Assembly (NCBI GenBank): GCA_028144365.1
Contig: JAOGAX010000001.1
Span: 1-64,000 of the forward strand
Reading direction: 5' to 3'
DNA: 64,000 bases
From: Aquiluna sp.
GTDB lineage: Bacteria; Actinomycetota; Actinomycetes; Actinomycetales; Microbacteriaceae
In this document: positions 1-9,011 of the stretch, piece after piece
Numbering within the stretch: position 1 is the first letter of the stretch
Layout: every line of letters starts with the position of its first letter
Program-made: the position numbers and the translations under genes
The notes under the pieces: model-generated
What the model was told of the DNA's origin: nothing
What the model saw: the letters and a program-made list of their open reading frames with translations, nothing else
Databases searched by the model: none

Positions 1-45
1 GCTGGGGCGAAGGTTTACCCTCATCGATAGCTCAAAGGACGCCAT
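1..45 (-). CDS. partial ABC transporter ATPase (probable thiamine ThiQ-like), cut by window edge
   Basis: Only the first 15 codons lie in the window, reading MASFELSMRVNLRPS from an ATG on the minus strand. The gene would follow the permease gene by about 20 bases on the same strand. A ThiB-ThiP-ThiQ order is standard for thiamine importers, so an ATPase is the expected third gene. No Walker motif is visible in this fragment, so the call rests on position alone. A different start or gene is possible. Confidence 0.4.
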   Translation of the reverse strand, partial: MASFELSMRVNLRPS

Positions 46-65
46 AAACACGATCACAAAAAGAC

Positions 66-1466
66 TTAGTGCTCACGGTCTGGAGTTTGAGACTCTCGAG
101 AAATAAGCAGCACAACCACCAGCGCTAATAGAACAAAGAGCATCGCCGCAGTCATCGCCATTCCTAGGTTCTCTTCTCCAGGTCTTGAGGCCAACCTAAA
201 AATAACCAGCGGCAGGGTGGCGCCGGACCCGGTTGCCAAGAAACTTGCCGCACCGAATTCACCAAGCGATGCCAGCGAAACAAATGCAGTTGCAGCTGCA
301 AGGGGTCTTGCCAAAATAGGGCCCTCGATGCTGCCAAACACCCTCAACTTCGTTGCACCATCCATTTGGGCAGCCTCTAGGATTTCGCGGCTCATACCTA
401 GCCGGGCTGGCCTAATGATTTGGTAGGCGAGCGGGAACAAGAAGATCGACTGCACCAGTGGAACAAGCCACCAGCCACTTAGTTCCCTGGGAAGGTACCC
501 ACTGAGGATAAGAAACCCCAGTCCCAGCACCACCGGAGATATCCCAATCGGTAGAACGTAGAGCAGTGATGACCTTGGTCTCCCGGCAGCAATCCAAGCA
601 AGAGGCAAGACAATGAGACTTGCGACAACCATGTTTCTCAGTGAGTTCGCACCCGCCTCCAAAACTGTCAGGTTGAGTATCTCTCTTGCACCCTTGGTTC
701 CAAGGCTTGCAAGGTTCTCAAACAGTCCGCCGTTTAGGCTCAGCGCCCGACCGGCGATGTTCCAGATAATCAAGCCAATCGCCAAGACAAACAGCAAAGC
801 CAGCACAGCTCCCAATCTGCTGGGGAGGCTGGAGGGCACCTCACCAAATACAGGGGTTGGCTTAGCACCCGCTCGTTGGGCGAAGACAAACAAAGTCAGC
901 GTGAGCAGGGTCTGCAGCAAAGCTAGAACGAAGGAGCGGCTTAGGTCTAGGTCCCTAAGCGAAGAGATTGCTATCTCGGTCTCGAGGGTGGCGACGACGC
1001 CCTGGCCAAGCGAGATGACAAGGCCATAACTCGTTGCGCTATAGAGGGCGATCAATAAACCAGCAGCAGCTAGAGCCGCTCTTTGCTGAGGTAGAGAGAC
1101 ACGAAGCCGAATTAGAAAGTTGCTCGCACCATCTAACCGGGCGGCCTCAACCTGCTCCAGCGGCAACTGAGATGAGGCCACGATGCGCGCAACGAAGCCA
1201 ACATTCATGACCACGTGCGCGGAAATGATAAGAAGTATTCCCAAATTGGAATCTAAGTCGTCACCTCGAAGTGGGAGAAGGGTTATGCCAATAAGAAATG
1301 GAGGCAATAGAAAGGGGAGCACCAAGAGGGCTCCCAGGAACCCTCTTGATTTAGCTCCCAGCGTCGCTAAGAAATTGCCGACGGGATAGCCAAGAATCAA
1401 AGAGATGGCAGAGCTCACAACCGCAATGAATGCGGTTGTGGCAAGCAGCTCAAGGCTAGTTGTCAA
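66..1466 (-). CDS. thiP: thiamine-type ABC transporter permease (ThiP-like)
   Basis: Inner-membrane permease of 466 residues that would carry thiamine, or a thiamine phosphate or precursor, through the membrane. It has two fused permease halves with about 12 hydrophobic segments. Each half carries an EAA loop that docks the ATPase: VEAARLDGAS near residue 110 and LEAAQMDGAT near residue 365. This duplicated build is typical of ThiP and iron-type permeases. It overlaps the binding-protein gene by 11 bases, so the two are translationally linked. The riboswitch upstream of that gene decides between thiamine and iron. It is somewhat shorter than enterobacterial ThiP, mostly in the linker between halves. 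Confidence 0.85.
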   Translation of the reverse strand: MTTSLELLATTAFIAVVSSAISLILGYPVGNFLATLGAKSRGFLGALLVLPFLLPPFLIGITLLPLRGDDLDSNLGILLIISAHVVMNVGFVARIVASSQLPLEQVEAARLDGASNFLIRLRVSLPQQRAALAAAGLLIALYSATSYGLVISLGQGVVATLETEIAISSLRDLDLSRSFVLALLQTLLTLTLFVFAQRAGAKPTPVFGEVPSSLPSRLGAVLALLFVLAIGLIIWNIAGRALSLNGGLFENLASLGTKGAREILNLTVLEAGANSLRNMVVASLIVLPLAWIAAGRPRSSLLYVLPIGISPVVLGLGFLILSGYLPRELSGWWLVPLVQSIFLFPLAYQIIRPARLGMSREILEAAQMDGATKLRVFGSIEGPILARPLAAATAFVSLASLGEFGAASFLATGSGATLPLVIFRLASRPGEENLGMAMTAAMLFVLLALVVVLLISRESQTPDREH

Positions 1467-2406
1467 ATACGTCTGACCAATCCTTCAGCCAACGCTCCCG
1501 ATTAGCAGCAAAGTCCAAGTCTTCACCAAGGACGCTAGTGGCTGGCTGGGCATGCTCTGCCCAGGCTTGGGGCACCTCAATACCTGTCACAGCTGGGTAG
1601 ACGTACATTGCCTCGGCAACCGATGCCTGGAACGGCACCGATGTCAGGAAGTCGACAAACTGCTTGGCTCCCTCAGGGTTTGGTGAGTTTGTCAGGACAG
1701 CCGCATACTCCGTCTGTCGGAAGCATTCGCTTCGCAGTGCGGCGGTCTGGGCCTCACCATCGACCACCTCTGCCGCCGGCGAGCTCGCATAGCTCAGCAC
1801 GATTGGCTTCTCACCGCCGTAGCGGGTGAAGTCCACGAAGTAGGCATCTTCCCAACTGCCTGCAACTTTTACCTTGTTGTCTCTTAGGCCGCGCCAGTAT
1901 TCGAAAACCTCAGCGTTGGTCTCGAAGCCTGCGAAGGTGGTGGCTAAAAAGGCGAGGCCTGGCGAGGAGAGTCGTGGGTTCGTGACCACCGTTAGGGACT
2001 CATACTCCTGCTTTGTCAGTTCGCGCCAAGTCGCAGGCGGGGCAATCCCTGCCTCTTCGAAGAAAGCGATGTCGTAGTTGAAGCAGACGTCCGAGTAGTC
2101 AATTGCCACCCATTCCCCCTGAGCGATGCCGTTCTCTATGGCAAGCGATTGGAAGGTGTTGTCAATTCCGAAGACGACGTCGGCGATTGGGGCATTCTTC
2201 GTTAGGGATAGTTGATTGGTGAGCGATCCGGTGTCGCCCAGTCGGACTATCTCGAGCTCAAAGCCACTTTGCTCTTCAAAGCTTTGGATGAGCTCATCGG
2301 AGATTGCGAATGAGTCGTGGGCTGCGAGCCTTACCGTGTCTGGGGTTTGGGCGCAGCCGCTAAGTGCCATTACTGCTGTCGCTAGAAGTGCGATTTTCTT
2401 TTTCAT
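1456..2406 (-). CDS. thiB: thiamine ABC transporter substrate-binding lipoprotein
   Basis: Exported binding protein of about 316 residues. The ORF track starts 17 codons upstream inside the riboswitch; the better start is the ATG giving MKKKIALLATAVMALSGC, which begins a lipoprotein signal with the lipobox LSGC and has a GAAAGG ribosome binding site 7 bases upstream. The mature part is a periplasmic-binding type II fold related to ThiB and iron-binding proteins (pattern APIADVVFGIDNT near residue 95, then YSDVCFNYD). It is the first gene of a thiB-thiP-(thiQ) operon. The TPP riboswitch directly upstream fixes the likely ligand as thiamine or a phosphorylated form. Confidence 0.88.
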   Translation of the reverse strand: MKKKIALLATAVMALSGCAQTPDTVRLAAHDSFAISDELIQSFEEQSGFELEIVRLGDTGSLTNQLSLTKNAPIADVVFGIDNTFQSLAIENGIAQGEWVAIDYSDVCFNYDIAFFEEAGIAPPATWRELTKQEYESLTVVTNPRLSSPGLAFLATTFAGFETNAEVFEYWRGLRDNKVKVAGSWEDAYFVDFTRYGGEKPIVLSYASSPAAEVVDGEAQTAALRSECFRQTEYAAVLTNSPNPEGAKQFVDFLTSVPFQASVAEAMYVYPAVTGIEVPQAWAEHAQPATSVLGEDLDFAANRERWLKDWSDVFDN

Positions 2407-2409
2407 GTC

Positions 2410-2430
2410 GTGCCTTTCGTTTGTAGGCAC
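2410..2430 (-). promoter_or_regulatory. hairpin overlapping thiB ribosome binding site and riboswitch P1 strand
   Basis: On the minus strand GTGCCT and AGGCAC can form a perfect 6-bp stem with a 9-base loop. Its 3' arm covers part of the GAAAGG ribosome binding site of thiB. Its 5' arm shares GTG with the last bases of riboswitch helix P1, so the two helices cannot both form fully. This suggests control at translation initiation. The direction of the switch is not settled by sequence alone. Confidence 0.45.
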
Positions 2431-2527
2431 GGGATTGAGGTCTCCCTGCGCTGGCATTACCCAGATCAGGTTTGACGGTCGAAGACTTACAGTCTTCCTC
2501 TCAGACCGGTACTACCGGACTCCCGTG
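2428..2527 (-). promoter_or_regulatory. TPP riboswitch (THI element)
   Basis: The minus strand carries the conserved THI cores CTGAGAGG and ACCTGATCTGGGTAATGCCA. A 7-bp closing helix P1 is formed by CACGGGA and TCCCGTG at its two ends. A variable P3-type hairpin (GAAGACTGTAAGTCTTC) lies between the cores. It ends about 20 bases upstream of the thiB start. In this family, TPP binding normally represses the gene below, here a thiamine importer operon. Confidence 0.95.
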
Positions 2528-2537
2528 GTTTATTTGA

Positions 2538-4235
2538 TTATAGGGATTCCGCTTGCCTCTTTAGAGCGGCCTCGTCGGCCGCTTCCTCAGATGCACTTTT
2601 GTTCCTAAGTGGAATCTCCTTGATAAACCAACTAATGACAAATCCAATTCCGATGATGATGCCCGCGGTCAGGAAGACATTGAGTGATGACTCGACAAAG
2701 CCAATACGGAACGGGAGGGTCAGGCGCTCGTCAGCCCCAATCAGGAAGCTGGAGTCGTTGGTGACGTCGGCTGCGGCAGAGCCGCCACTCTGAAGGATCC
2801 CAAGTATCTCCGAGTTCACGGGGTTAGCAGAAACAGAGGCATCACCCAGCGCTTCCGCGATTCCAGTTGCCACCTCCGGACGCCGGAAGGCATCGACTAT
2901 TTTCTCGGTGACTTGAGAGAAGAGCATGGACATGAAGATGGCAACACCTAGCGTTCCACCCATCTGCCTGAAGAAGGTGGCGGTCGACGTTGCGACACCA
3001 ATATTTCTTGCCTCTACCGCGTTCTGAGAAGCAACCATTGTGGTCTGCATCAGCTGACCAAGGCCAAGACCGACCATGATCATTCCGATGGCTACCACCC
3101 ACAGTGGGGTGTCGGCCTTGAGCATGAGCACCATATAGAGGTATCCAAAGAACAGCGTGGCGGTTCCGGTGTTGAAGAAGAAGCGATACTTACCCGTCTT
3201 GGCCGTGACTCTTCCTGCGGTGATTGTGGCGGTCATCATGCCAAGAACCATTGGCAACATCATCAGTCCGGTCATTGTTGGGCTCACCCCGTAGACCACC
3301 TGAATGATCAGGGGGATGATGATCATTCCGCCAAACATTCCCATGCCGATGATGAAACCTAGGACCTGAGTCCGTGCAAAGGTCTTGTTTTTGAAGATGT
3401 GCAGCGGGATAAGAGCAGACTCTCCCATTTTCCTCTCAATGAGGATGAAGGAGATGATGCCGGTCACTCCTGCCACATACATCGCAATCGCTAGTGGTGA
3501 GTCCCAGCCCCACTCCCTGCCCTGTTCGGCAACGAGCAGCAATGGGACTGTGGCGAGGATGATTGCTGCCGCGCCCCACCAGTCAATCCTTTGTTTCCTT
3601 GGAGTGTGTGGCACGTGAAGGAAGGTGATCACCATGAACATAGATGCCGCACCAATAGGCAGGTTCATCAAGAAGATCCAGCGCCAGCCCTCTACGAACA
3701 GAAATTCATCGATACCGGCGAGGGTCCCACCAATTACAGGCCCCAAAAGCGAGGAAGAGCCGAAGACCGCTAGGAACATGCCCTGATAGCGAGCGCGCTC
3801 CCTTGGTGGCACGATGTCGGCAACGATTGTCAGTGCCAAAGAGAAAAGTCCGCCAGCCCCAATGCCCTGGAGGGCTCGGTAACCCGCAAGCTCCACCATC
3901 GTGTTGGCAAAGCCGGTTGTGAATGAACCCAAGATGAAAATTGCGATGGCGACCATAAAGACTGGCCTGCGTCCAAAGATGTCACCGAGCTTTCCGTAGA
4001 TGGGGGTGGAGACAGTTGAGGTGATTAGGTAGGCGGTGGTCGCCCACGCCTGCAGGGACAAACCGCCAAGGTCATCGGCAATCGTTCTCATCGCCGCGGA
4101 GACAACCGATTGGTCAAGTGCTGCGAGGAACATTCCGGACATTAGGCCAATCAGCACCAGCACGATCTGGCGGTGATTCATCTGTCCGGACTGTGCTGCC
4201 AGTTTCGCGGCTTCCCGTCGGGATTTGGCAGTCAA
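2538..4235 (-). CDS. MFS multidrug exporter, DHA2 (EmrB/QacA) family, 14 TM
   Basis: Proton-driven exporter of 565 residues in the cytoplasmic membrane. After a charged N-terminus, segment MSGMFLAALDQSVVSAAM is the DHA2 motif (LDxTIV-like region), followed by YGKLGDIFGRRPVF, the MFS motif A loop, near residue 85. The number of hydrophobic segments fits 14 TM, and a loop of about 70 residues lies before the last one, as is usual for the family. The start is a TTG with GGAG 7 bases upstream. It is divergent from the VanY-like gene with only 27 bases between. The substrate cannot be predicted. Confidence 0.88.
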   Translation of the reverse strand: MTAKSRREAAKLAAQSGQMNHRQIVLVLIGLMSGMFLAALDQSVVSAAMRTIADDLGGLSLQAWATTAYLITSTVSTPIYGKLGDIFGRRPVFMVAIAIFILGSFTTGFANTMVELAGYRALQGIGAGGLFSLALTIVADIVPPRERARYQGMFLAVFGSSSLLGPVIGGTLAGIDEFLFVEGWRWIFLMNLPIGAASMFMVITFLHVPHTPRKQRIDWWGAAAIILATVPLLLVAEQGREWGWDSPLAIAMYVAGVTGIISFILIERKMGESALIPLHIFKNKTFARTQVLGFIIGMGMFGGMIIIPLIIQVVYGVSPTMTGLMMLPMVLGMMTATITAGRVTAKTGKYRFFFNTGTATLFFGYLYMVLMLKADTPLWVVAIGMIMVGLGLGQLMQTTMVASQNAVEARNIGVATSTATFFRQMGGTLGVAIFMSMLFSQVTEKIVDAFRRPEVATGIAEALGDASVSANPVNSEILGILQSGGSAAADVTNDSSFLIGADERLTLPFRIGFVESSLNVFLTAGIIIGIGFVISWFIKEIPLRNKSASEEAADEAALKRQAESL

Positions 4236-4262
4236 AAGAACTCCAAGAAATAGGGTTTAGGT

Positions 4263-5093
4263 GTGCCCAATCCTACTCCCGTGCGTCGCAGGGCCAGCTT
4301 TGTCTTTCTGCCGCCTGTCGTTGCCGCAACAGTAGGAATATCCCTTTTGGTCCAGGGAGCTTTTGGGCAGCCCAACTTTGAACTTCTAGAGGAGCGAGCC
4401 GAGCAGCGAGAGCTTGCCGGCTGGGTTGTGCCAACCCTTGAACTAACTGACTACCTCTACCCAAGACTCGCAACCGGTTTTGCCGGAAGCGAGTGGGTTG
4501 TGGTGAACAAACTTCGTCCGCTCTCACCGCTGGACTTCGAACCACAGGTTCGAGAGATCCGCTCCTCAGAATCGCTTGATAACTCAAGGGGTCTTGAGCT
4601 GCGCGATGTTGCCGCCACCGCACTCGAGGCGATGGCCAGCGAGATGCTGTTCCAGGGCGCAGGCCAAATGTTTGTGAACTCGGCCTACCGCTCCTATGAA
4701 TACCAGCGTGAGTTGTTTGTCGACAAAGTTGACCAATACGGGGAGGCTGAGGCTCTGGTTAGGAGTGCAAAGGCAGGGCATTCAGAGCACCAGACCGGGC
4801 TTGCGGTCGATGTTTCGGTTCCAGCCCAAGGCTGCGCAATTATGCAGTGCTTCGGAGACACTGTTGCCGGAAAGTGGATAGCCGAGAACTCATGGAAGTT
4901 TGGCTACATCGTTAGGTACGAACGCGATACGACATCCATCACCGGCTATACCTATGAACCATGGCACCTGCGCTACGTAGGAAAAGAGATTGCAAAAATG
5001 TATGCCAATAATGGAATACATACCCTTGAGGACTTCTGGGGCTTCCCTGCAGCAGAAAATTATTCAGAGATTGCTGAGTCGACAATCGACTGA
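4263..5093 (+). CDS. VanY-type D-Ala-D-Ala carboxypeptidase (peptidase M15B), membrane-anchored
   Basis: Predicted zinc peptidase of 276 residues that trims peptidoglycan stem peptides outside the membrane. An N-terminal hydrophobic segment (FLPPVVAATVGISLLVQGAF) acts as anchor or signal. The catalytic domain shows YRSYEYQ near residue 145, the zinc motif HSEHQTGLAVDVS near residue 173 and the second zinc/catalytic motif YEPWHLRYVG near residue 235, all typical of VanY/DdcY. The start is GTG. The 3' end overlaps the convergent pgm gene by 34 bases. No vancomycin-resistance genes are nearby, so a housekeeping wall role is more likely than resistance. Confidence 0.88.
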   Translation: MPNPTPVRRRASFVFLPPVVAATVGISLLVQGAFGQPNFELLEERAEQRELAGWVVPTLELTDYLYPRLATGFAGSEWVVVNKLRPLSPLDFEPQVREIRSSESLDNSRGLELRDVAATALEAMASEMLFQGAGQMFVNSAYRSYEYQRELFVDKVDQYGEAEALVRSAKAGHSEHQTGLAVDVSVPAQGCAIMQCFGDTVAGKWIAENSWKFGYIVRYERDTTSITGYTYEPWHLRYVGKEIAKMYANNGIHTLEDFWGFPAAENYSEIAESTID

Positions 5094-6682
5094 GCCTGCT
5101 CAAGAACCTGCTCGAGGTGCTCGGAGCCGGTGAAGGACTCCGCGTATATTTTGTAGACGTTCTCGGTTCCCGAGGGCCTTGCCGCAAACCAGGACTTCTC
5201 GGTCGATACCTTTACTCCACCAAGTGCACCACCCGAACTTGCCTTTGTCTCGATGTTTGTGATGGCATCACCTGCAAGCTCTGACGCTGAGACGTCTTTC
5301 TCCGAAAGTTTCGAAAGCTTTGCCTTTTTCTCAAGATCGGCTGGAGCGTCCACACGTTTGTAGTGAGGTTCGCCGTGGCGCTTGGTGAGTTCCGCATAGC
5401 GCTCTGACGGGCTCAGTCCAGTTACGGCCTCCATCTCGGCTGCAAGCAGACACATGATCAAGCCGTCTTTATCCGTTGACCAGGGCTGACCGTCCTTTCT
5501 TAGGAAGGATGCTCCAGCACTCTCCTCGCCACCGAAGGCCACTTCGCCTGAGACAAGTCCTGGAACAAACCACTTGAAGCCAACCGGAACCTCGATCAAC
5601 TTTCGTCCAAGGTCCTCTGCCACGAGATTGATCATGGAGGAGGACACCATCGTTTTGCCGATGCCAGAGTGCTCGTCCCAGCCATCTCTGCGGTGGAAGA
5701 GGTATTCGATTGAGACGCTGAGGAAATGGTTGGGGTTCATAAGGCCAGAGTCAGCGGTGACAATGCCGTGCCTGTCCGCATCCGCGTCATTGCCAGTGGA
5801 GATGTCGTAGTCATGCCTCGATGCGATCAGGGATGCCATTGCATACTCGGAGGAGCAGTCCATTCGAATCTTGCCGTCCCAGTCCAGGCTCATAAAACCA
5901 AACTGGGGGTCGACCTTGTCGTTCACGACTACTAGGTCAAGGCCAAAGTGATCCGCGATTTCTCCCCAGTACTCGGCCGATGCTCCGCCCATCGGGTCGG
6001 CACCGATGCGAACTGATGCCTCGCGAATTGGGTCAAGGTTCAATACCTGGTCCAGCTGACCTATGTAGTTAGCTCGATAGTCAAAACCTGTGGCGTCTGG
6101 TTTTGCTCTCTTGACCCCCTTGAGACCTGAGGCGATTAGCTCGTTGGCTCTGTTTGCGATCCAGGAGGTTGCGTCGGAGTCGCTGGGTCCGCCGTGGGGC
6201 GGGTTGTATTTGATTCCACCGTCTTGCGGTGGGTTGTGGCTGGGGGTAATGATGATGCCGTCAGCAAGGGCGTTACTGCTCCTTGGCAGCTGCATGTTGT
6301 GATCGAGGATTGCGACGGAGACGGCAGGTGTTGGAGTGAAGTCGCCCGTTGCGATGAATGCGGGGACCTTGTTGCCCGCTAATACCTCGAGCACCGACTG
6401 CTCGGCGGGAGCGCTCAACGCATGGGAGTCCTTACCAACATAGATAGGTCCCTGAATATCTTGGGTTATTCGGTAGTCGACGATGGCCTGAGTGATAGCG
6501 AGGATGTGCCATTCATTGAATGAGGCGCTTAGGGCGCTGCCGCGGTGGCCACTGGTTCCAAAGGCAACTCTCTGCTCGGCTGCTGCGAGATCGGGGATCA
6601 GCTCAAAATAGCTCTGCTCCAGCTTGGCTAGGTCCACTAGGTCCTCGGCGCTCGCAACCTGACCTGCTCTTTGGTGAACCAC
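5060..6682 (-). CDS. pgm: phosphoglucomutase (alpha-D-glucose phosphate-specific)
   Basis: Interconverts glucose 1-phosphate and glucose 6-phosphate, linking sugar breakdown to glycogen and wall precursors. Length of 540 residues is usual for bacterial Pgm. Visible motifs are FGTSGHRG near residue 42, the phosphoserine loop IITPSHNPPQDGG near residue 145, the metal loop GNDADADRHG near residue 300, the sugar loop GGEESAG near residue 385 and the phosphate-binding RPSGTENVYKIY near residue 505. The start is GTG and overlaps the stop of the membrane-protein gene upstream by one base, so the two are probably co-transcribed. Confidence 0.95.
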   Translation of the reverse strand: MVHQRAGQVASAEDLVDLAKLEQSYFELIPDLAAAEQRVAFGTSGHRGSALSASFNEWHILAITQAIVDYRITQDIQGPIYVGKDSHALSAPAEQSVLEVLAGNKVPAFIATGDFTPTPAVSVAILDHNMQLPRSSNALADGIIITPSHNPPQDGGIKYNPPHGGPSDSDATSWIANRANELIASGLKGVKRAKPDATGFDYRANYIGQLDQVLNLDPIREASVRIGADPMGGASAEYWGEIADHFGLDLVVVNDKVDPQFGFMSLDWDGKIRMDCSSEYAMASLIASRHDYDISTGNDADADRHGIVTADSGLMNPNHFLSVSIEYLFHRRDGWDEHSGIGKTMVSSSMINLVAEDLGRKLIEVPVGFKWFVPGLVSGEVAFGGEESAGASFLRKDGQPWSTDKDGLIMCLLAAEMEAVTGLSPSERYAELTKRHGEPHYKRVDAPADLEKKAKLSKLSEKDVSASELAGDAITNIETKASSGGALGGVKVSTEKSWFAARPSGTENVYKIYAESFTGSEHLEQVLEQAQSIVDSAISE

Positions 6683-7077
6683 TAGGCCTCCGGATTACGC
6701 TGCAGCAGAAAAACTGTGTAGGCGGCAGAGAAGCCAAAGCCGACAAGCGCGTAGAGAATCACAAACCAGTTGACACCTGTCGGAACAAGCAGGGTTAGTA
6801 CTCCCAGTCCAAAGGCGCTGACCTGCATCACGCGGGCTGCCCAGAGCACTCCATTGTCACTGCCTGCAATTGACACAACGAACATGTTTCCGGTGAGTGC
6901 TACCAGCGTGATGCCTATCATCTGCATTGACCAATCCAGGTCGCCGCTTCCAGTAAGCCCGAGAAGATCGGTGAAGATTCTGGGAACAGCGAACAGCGCT
7001 GCGGCGCTTAGCGCGAATACCAGGGCACCAAGCCTGAGAACCCCGCGGAGCCTTGAGACATTGCCTCTTTTATGCAT
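6682..7077 (-). CDS. small 4-TM membrane protein of unknown function
   Basis: 131 residues with a positively charged N-terminus (MHKRGNVSRLRGVLR) and four hydrophobic segments, near residues 14-33, 47-68, 78-97 and 102-124. No family is recognised. It shares one base with the pgm start downstream, so it leads a two-gene transcript. It is divergent from pheA across about 50 bases. Confidence 0.7.
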   Translation of the reverse strand: MHKRGNVSRLRGVLRLGALVFALSAAALFAVPRIFTDLLGLTGSGDLDWSMQMIGITLVALTGNMFVVSIAGSDNGVLWAARVMQVSAFGLGVLTLLVPTGVNWFVILYALVGFGFSAAYTVFLLQRNPEA

Positions 7078-7128
7078 GAAAGCATCGTATTGCCATCTTT
7101 GAATTAGTGCCTGCCCTAATCTTGTTCC

Positions 7129-8043
7129 ATGGCTCAGCTCAAGATCGCTTACCTCGGCCCTGCCGGCACATTCACCGAGATGGCTGCAGGTCAGGTTGCA
7201 AGCGCTGCGGAGCTGTTGCCCGTTGCCTCTGTGACCGCGGCAATTGATGCCGTTTTGGAGGGCAGAGCAGACCGCGCGGTCGTGCCGATTGAGAACTCGA
7301 TCGAGGGCGGCGTCTCGGCAACCTCCGACGCACTAGCGGTCATCGGCGGCGTGCAGATTTATGGCGAGTATTTGGTTCCGGTTCGCTTTGACCTCATGGC
7401 AAAGCCGGGTACGAAGCTAGAGACAATTTCTTCAGTTCTTACTCATCCGGTTGCCTATGCCCAAAGCAGAAAGTGGCTTGAGGCAAAGCTGTCTGGCCAC
7501 ACCCACATCCCCGCAGCCTCAACGGCAGCGGCTGCGAAGGCGATGGCGGATGGAGCAGACTGCGATGCAGTGATTGCTGCAACCGGTGCTGCCGAGATCT
7601 ATGGCCTAGAGATACTGGCCAGCGACATTGGTGAAAACAAAGAGGCGCAGACAAGGTTTATCGAGATTGGGCGAAGTGGTAAGCCACAGCCCAAAACCGG
7701 CCACGACAAGACCAGCGTGATCGTTGAGCTTCCAGATGACAGGCCCGGAGGGCTTTTGGAGATGCTTGAACAGTTCGCCGCTCGAGGGGTGAACCTAAGC
7801 CGACTTGAATCCAGGCCGATAGGTGATCGCTTTGGTCGTTACCGCTTTAACATCGACGCCGAGGGACACCTCGATGATGAGGCCATTGCCGAAACGCTCA
7901 TGGGTCTTCACAGATTCTCGCCAAAGCTGATCTTCCTCGGCTCTTACGCCAGGGCCGACAAGGCCGAATCAAACCACCAGGGCAATAACGCCGATGGCGC
8001 CTATCAGTCGGCCAAGAAGTGGCTAAACGATCTACGGAGCTAG
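7129..8043 (+). CDS. pheA: prephenate dehydratase
   Basis: Converts prephenate to phenylpyruvate in phenylalanine synthesis; stand-alone actinobacterial type without chorismate mutase. The catalytic PDT domain begins LKIAYLGPAGTFTE and includes VVPIENSIEGGVSATSDAL and the catalytic NKEAQTRFIEIG (TRF motif) near residue 177. An ACT domain follows (residues about 195-275) with the ESRP motif LSRLESRPIGDRFGRYRF, which binds phenylalanine for feedback inhibition. At 304 residues it matches the usual length. The C-terminal tail after the ACT domain is polar and probably unstructured. The 3' end overlaps the convergent lipid-kinase gene by 4 bases. Confidence 0.95.
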   Translation: MAQLKIAYLGPAGTFTEMAAGQVASAAELLPVASVTAAIDAVLEGRADRAVVPIENSIEGGVSATSDALAVIGGVQIYGEYLVPVRFDLMAKPGTKLETISSVLTHPVAYAQSRKWLEAKLSGHTHIPAASTAAAAKAMADGADCDAVIAATGAAEIYGLEILASDIGENKEAQTRFIEIGRSGKPQPKTGHDKTSVIVELPDDRPGGLLEMLEQFAARGVNLSRLESRPIGDRFGRYRFNIDAEGHLDDEAIAETLMGLHRFSPKLIFLGSYARADKAESNHQGNNADGAYQSAKKWLNDLRS

Positions 8044-8975
8044 ATCAGCACCTTCAGTGCTTTGTTTTTGAGTGAGAAGTCGACCTCAATCACCTCTCCA
8101 ACCGGATCTCCGTCGAGCTGCATGGCTGCGGGGTTGTGAGGCTTGATTCGAATTCTTGGGCTTGAGAGGTTCTCGAGAGTTTTTACGTTTGCTTTTTCGT
8201 CCATCCAGCGTCTGCCCAGCGCGAGCGGGCGAACCACTAGGTTTTGCCAGGTGATTCTCGAGAAGAAGTCAACCCAGTTCAAGATCTTCCTCGGCCCAAT
8301 TGCCGCAATGTCGAGTTTGCCATCGTCCATCTGGGCATCGGGCATCATCGATATCAGCCCTGGAAGCCAGCCCACGTTGCCAACCAGCAGCGAGTAGCTC
8401 TTTAGGGTTCTTACCTGGTTGTCGATCTGGACATCGAAGCGCTCAAACTTCAGCGGCAGTGACCGGATGCCGCCTTCGATATACGCAATCCAACCAACCC
8501 TGCGCTTGAGCTTGGGCTGGGTGTTTTCCATTAGTTTTGCGTCCATGCCAACGCCGGCAATACCGGTGAAGACGAACTCTCTCAGCGAGCCATCCGCGAA
8601 GACGGCCTTTGCAACACCGAGGTCGATTTCGTAGGCGTGACCCTTGAGCGCCTTCTTGATTGCGGCGTCGAGGTTGCCAATTGGTATCTTTAGGTTTCTA
8701 GCGAGGATATTTCCGGTTCCAAGCGGCAGGATTCCAATTGCGACTTCTTCGCCGGCTGTTCCCTGCACCACGTTGCGCAGGGTGCCATCGCCACCGGCAA
8801 CAAAGATAATGCTCAGCCCTAGGGCTAGAGCCTGGCGGGCTTGGCCTGCGCCGTTGGAGCTTGAGTCTGTCGCAAGAAAAGTGGGAGTCGCACCGGGGTG
8901 CTTCGCAAACGCCTTTTCAAGCCGGCTAAGAGCAATCTTTTCCGGGTTATAGATGACTGCAAGCTCACTCACCAC
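8040..8975 (-). CDS. diacylglycerol/lipid kinase family protein
   Basis: Cytoplasmic or membrane-associated lipid kinase of the DagK/YegS/LCB5 family, 311 residues. The nucleotide site is FVAGGDGTLRNVVQG near residue 58, followed by LPLGTGNILARNLKIP near residue 83, both family signatures. The C-terminal beta domain includes GVGMDAKLM and MPDAQMDDGKLDI. The likely role is phosphorylation of diacylglycerol or a related lipid, but substrates in this family vary. The start is a GTG, with a second GTG directly after it. Confidence 0.88.
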   Translation of the reverse strand: MVSELAVIYNPEKIALSRLEKAFAKHPGATPTFLATDSSSNGAGQARQALALGLSIIFVAGGDGTLRNVVQGTAGEEVAIGILPLGTGNILARNLKIPIGNLDAAIKKALKGHAYEIDLGVAKAVFADGSLREFVFTGIAGVGMDAKLMENTQPKLKRRVGWIAYIEGGIRSLPLKFERFDVQIDNQVRTLKSYSLLVGNVGWLPGLISMMPDAQMDDGKLDIAAIGPRKILNWVDFFSRITWQNLVVRPLALGRRWMDEKANVKTLENLSSPRIRIKPHNPAAMQLDGDPVGEVIEVDFSLKNKALKVLI

Positions 8976-9011
8976 ACAAGCCTAACTGGCGGTAGCGGAT
9001 AGGCTTAGGGG

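Noticed and set aside
2407-2457. ORF-track start of thiB
   Set aside because: These codons lie in the riboswitch; the ATG at 2406 begins a lipoprotein signal.
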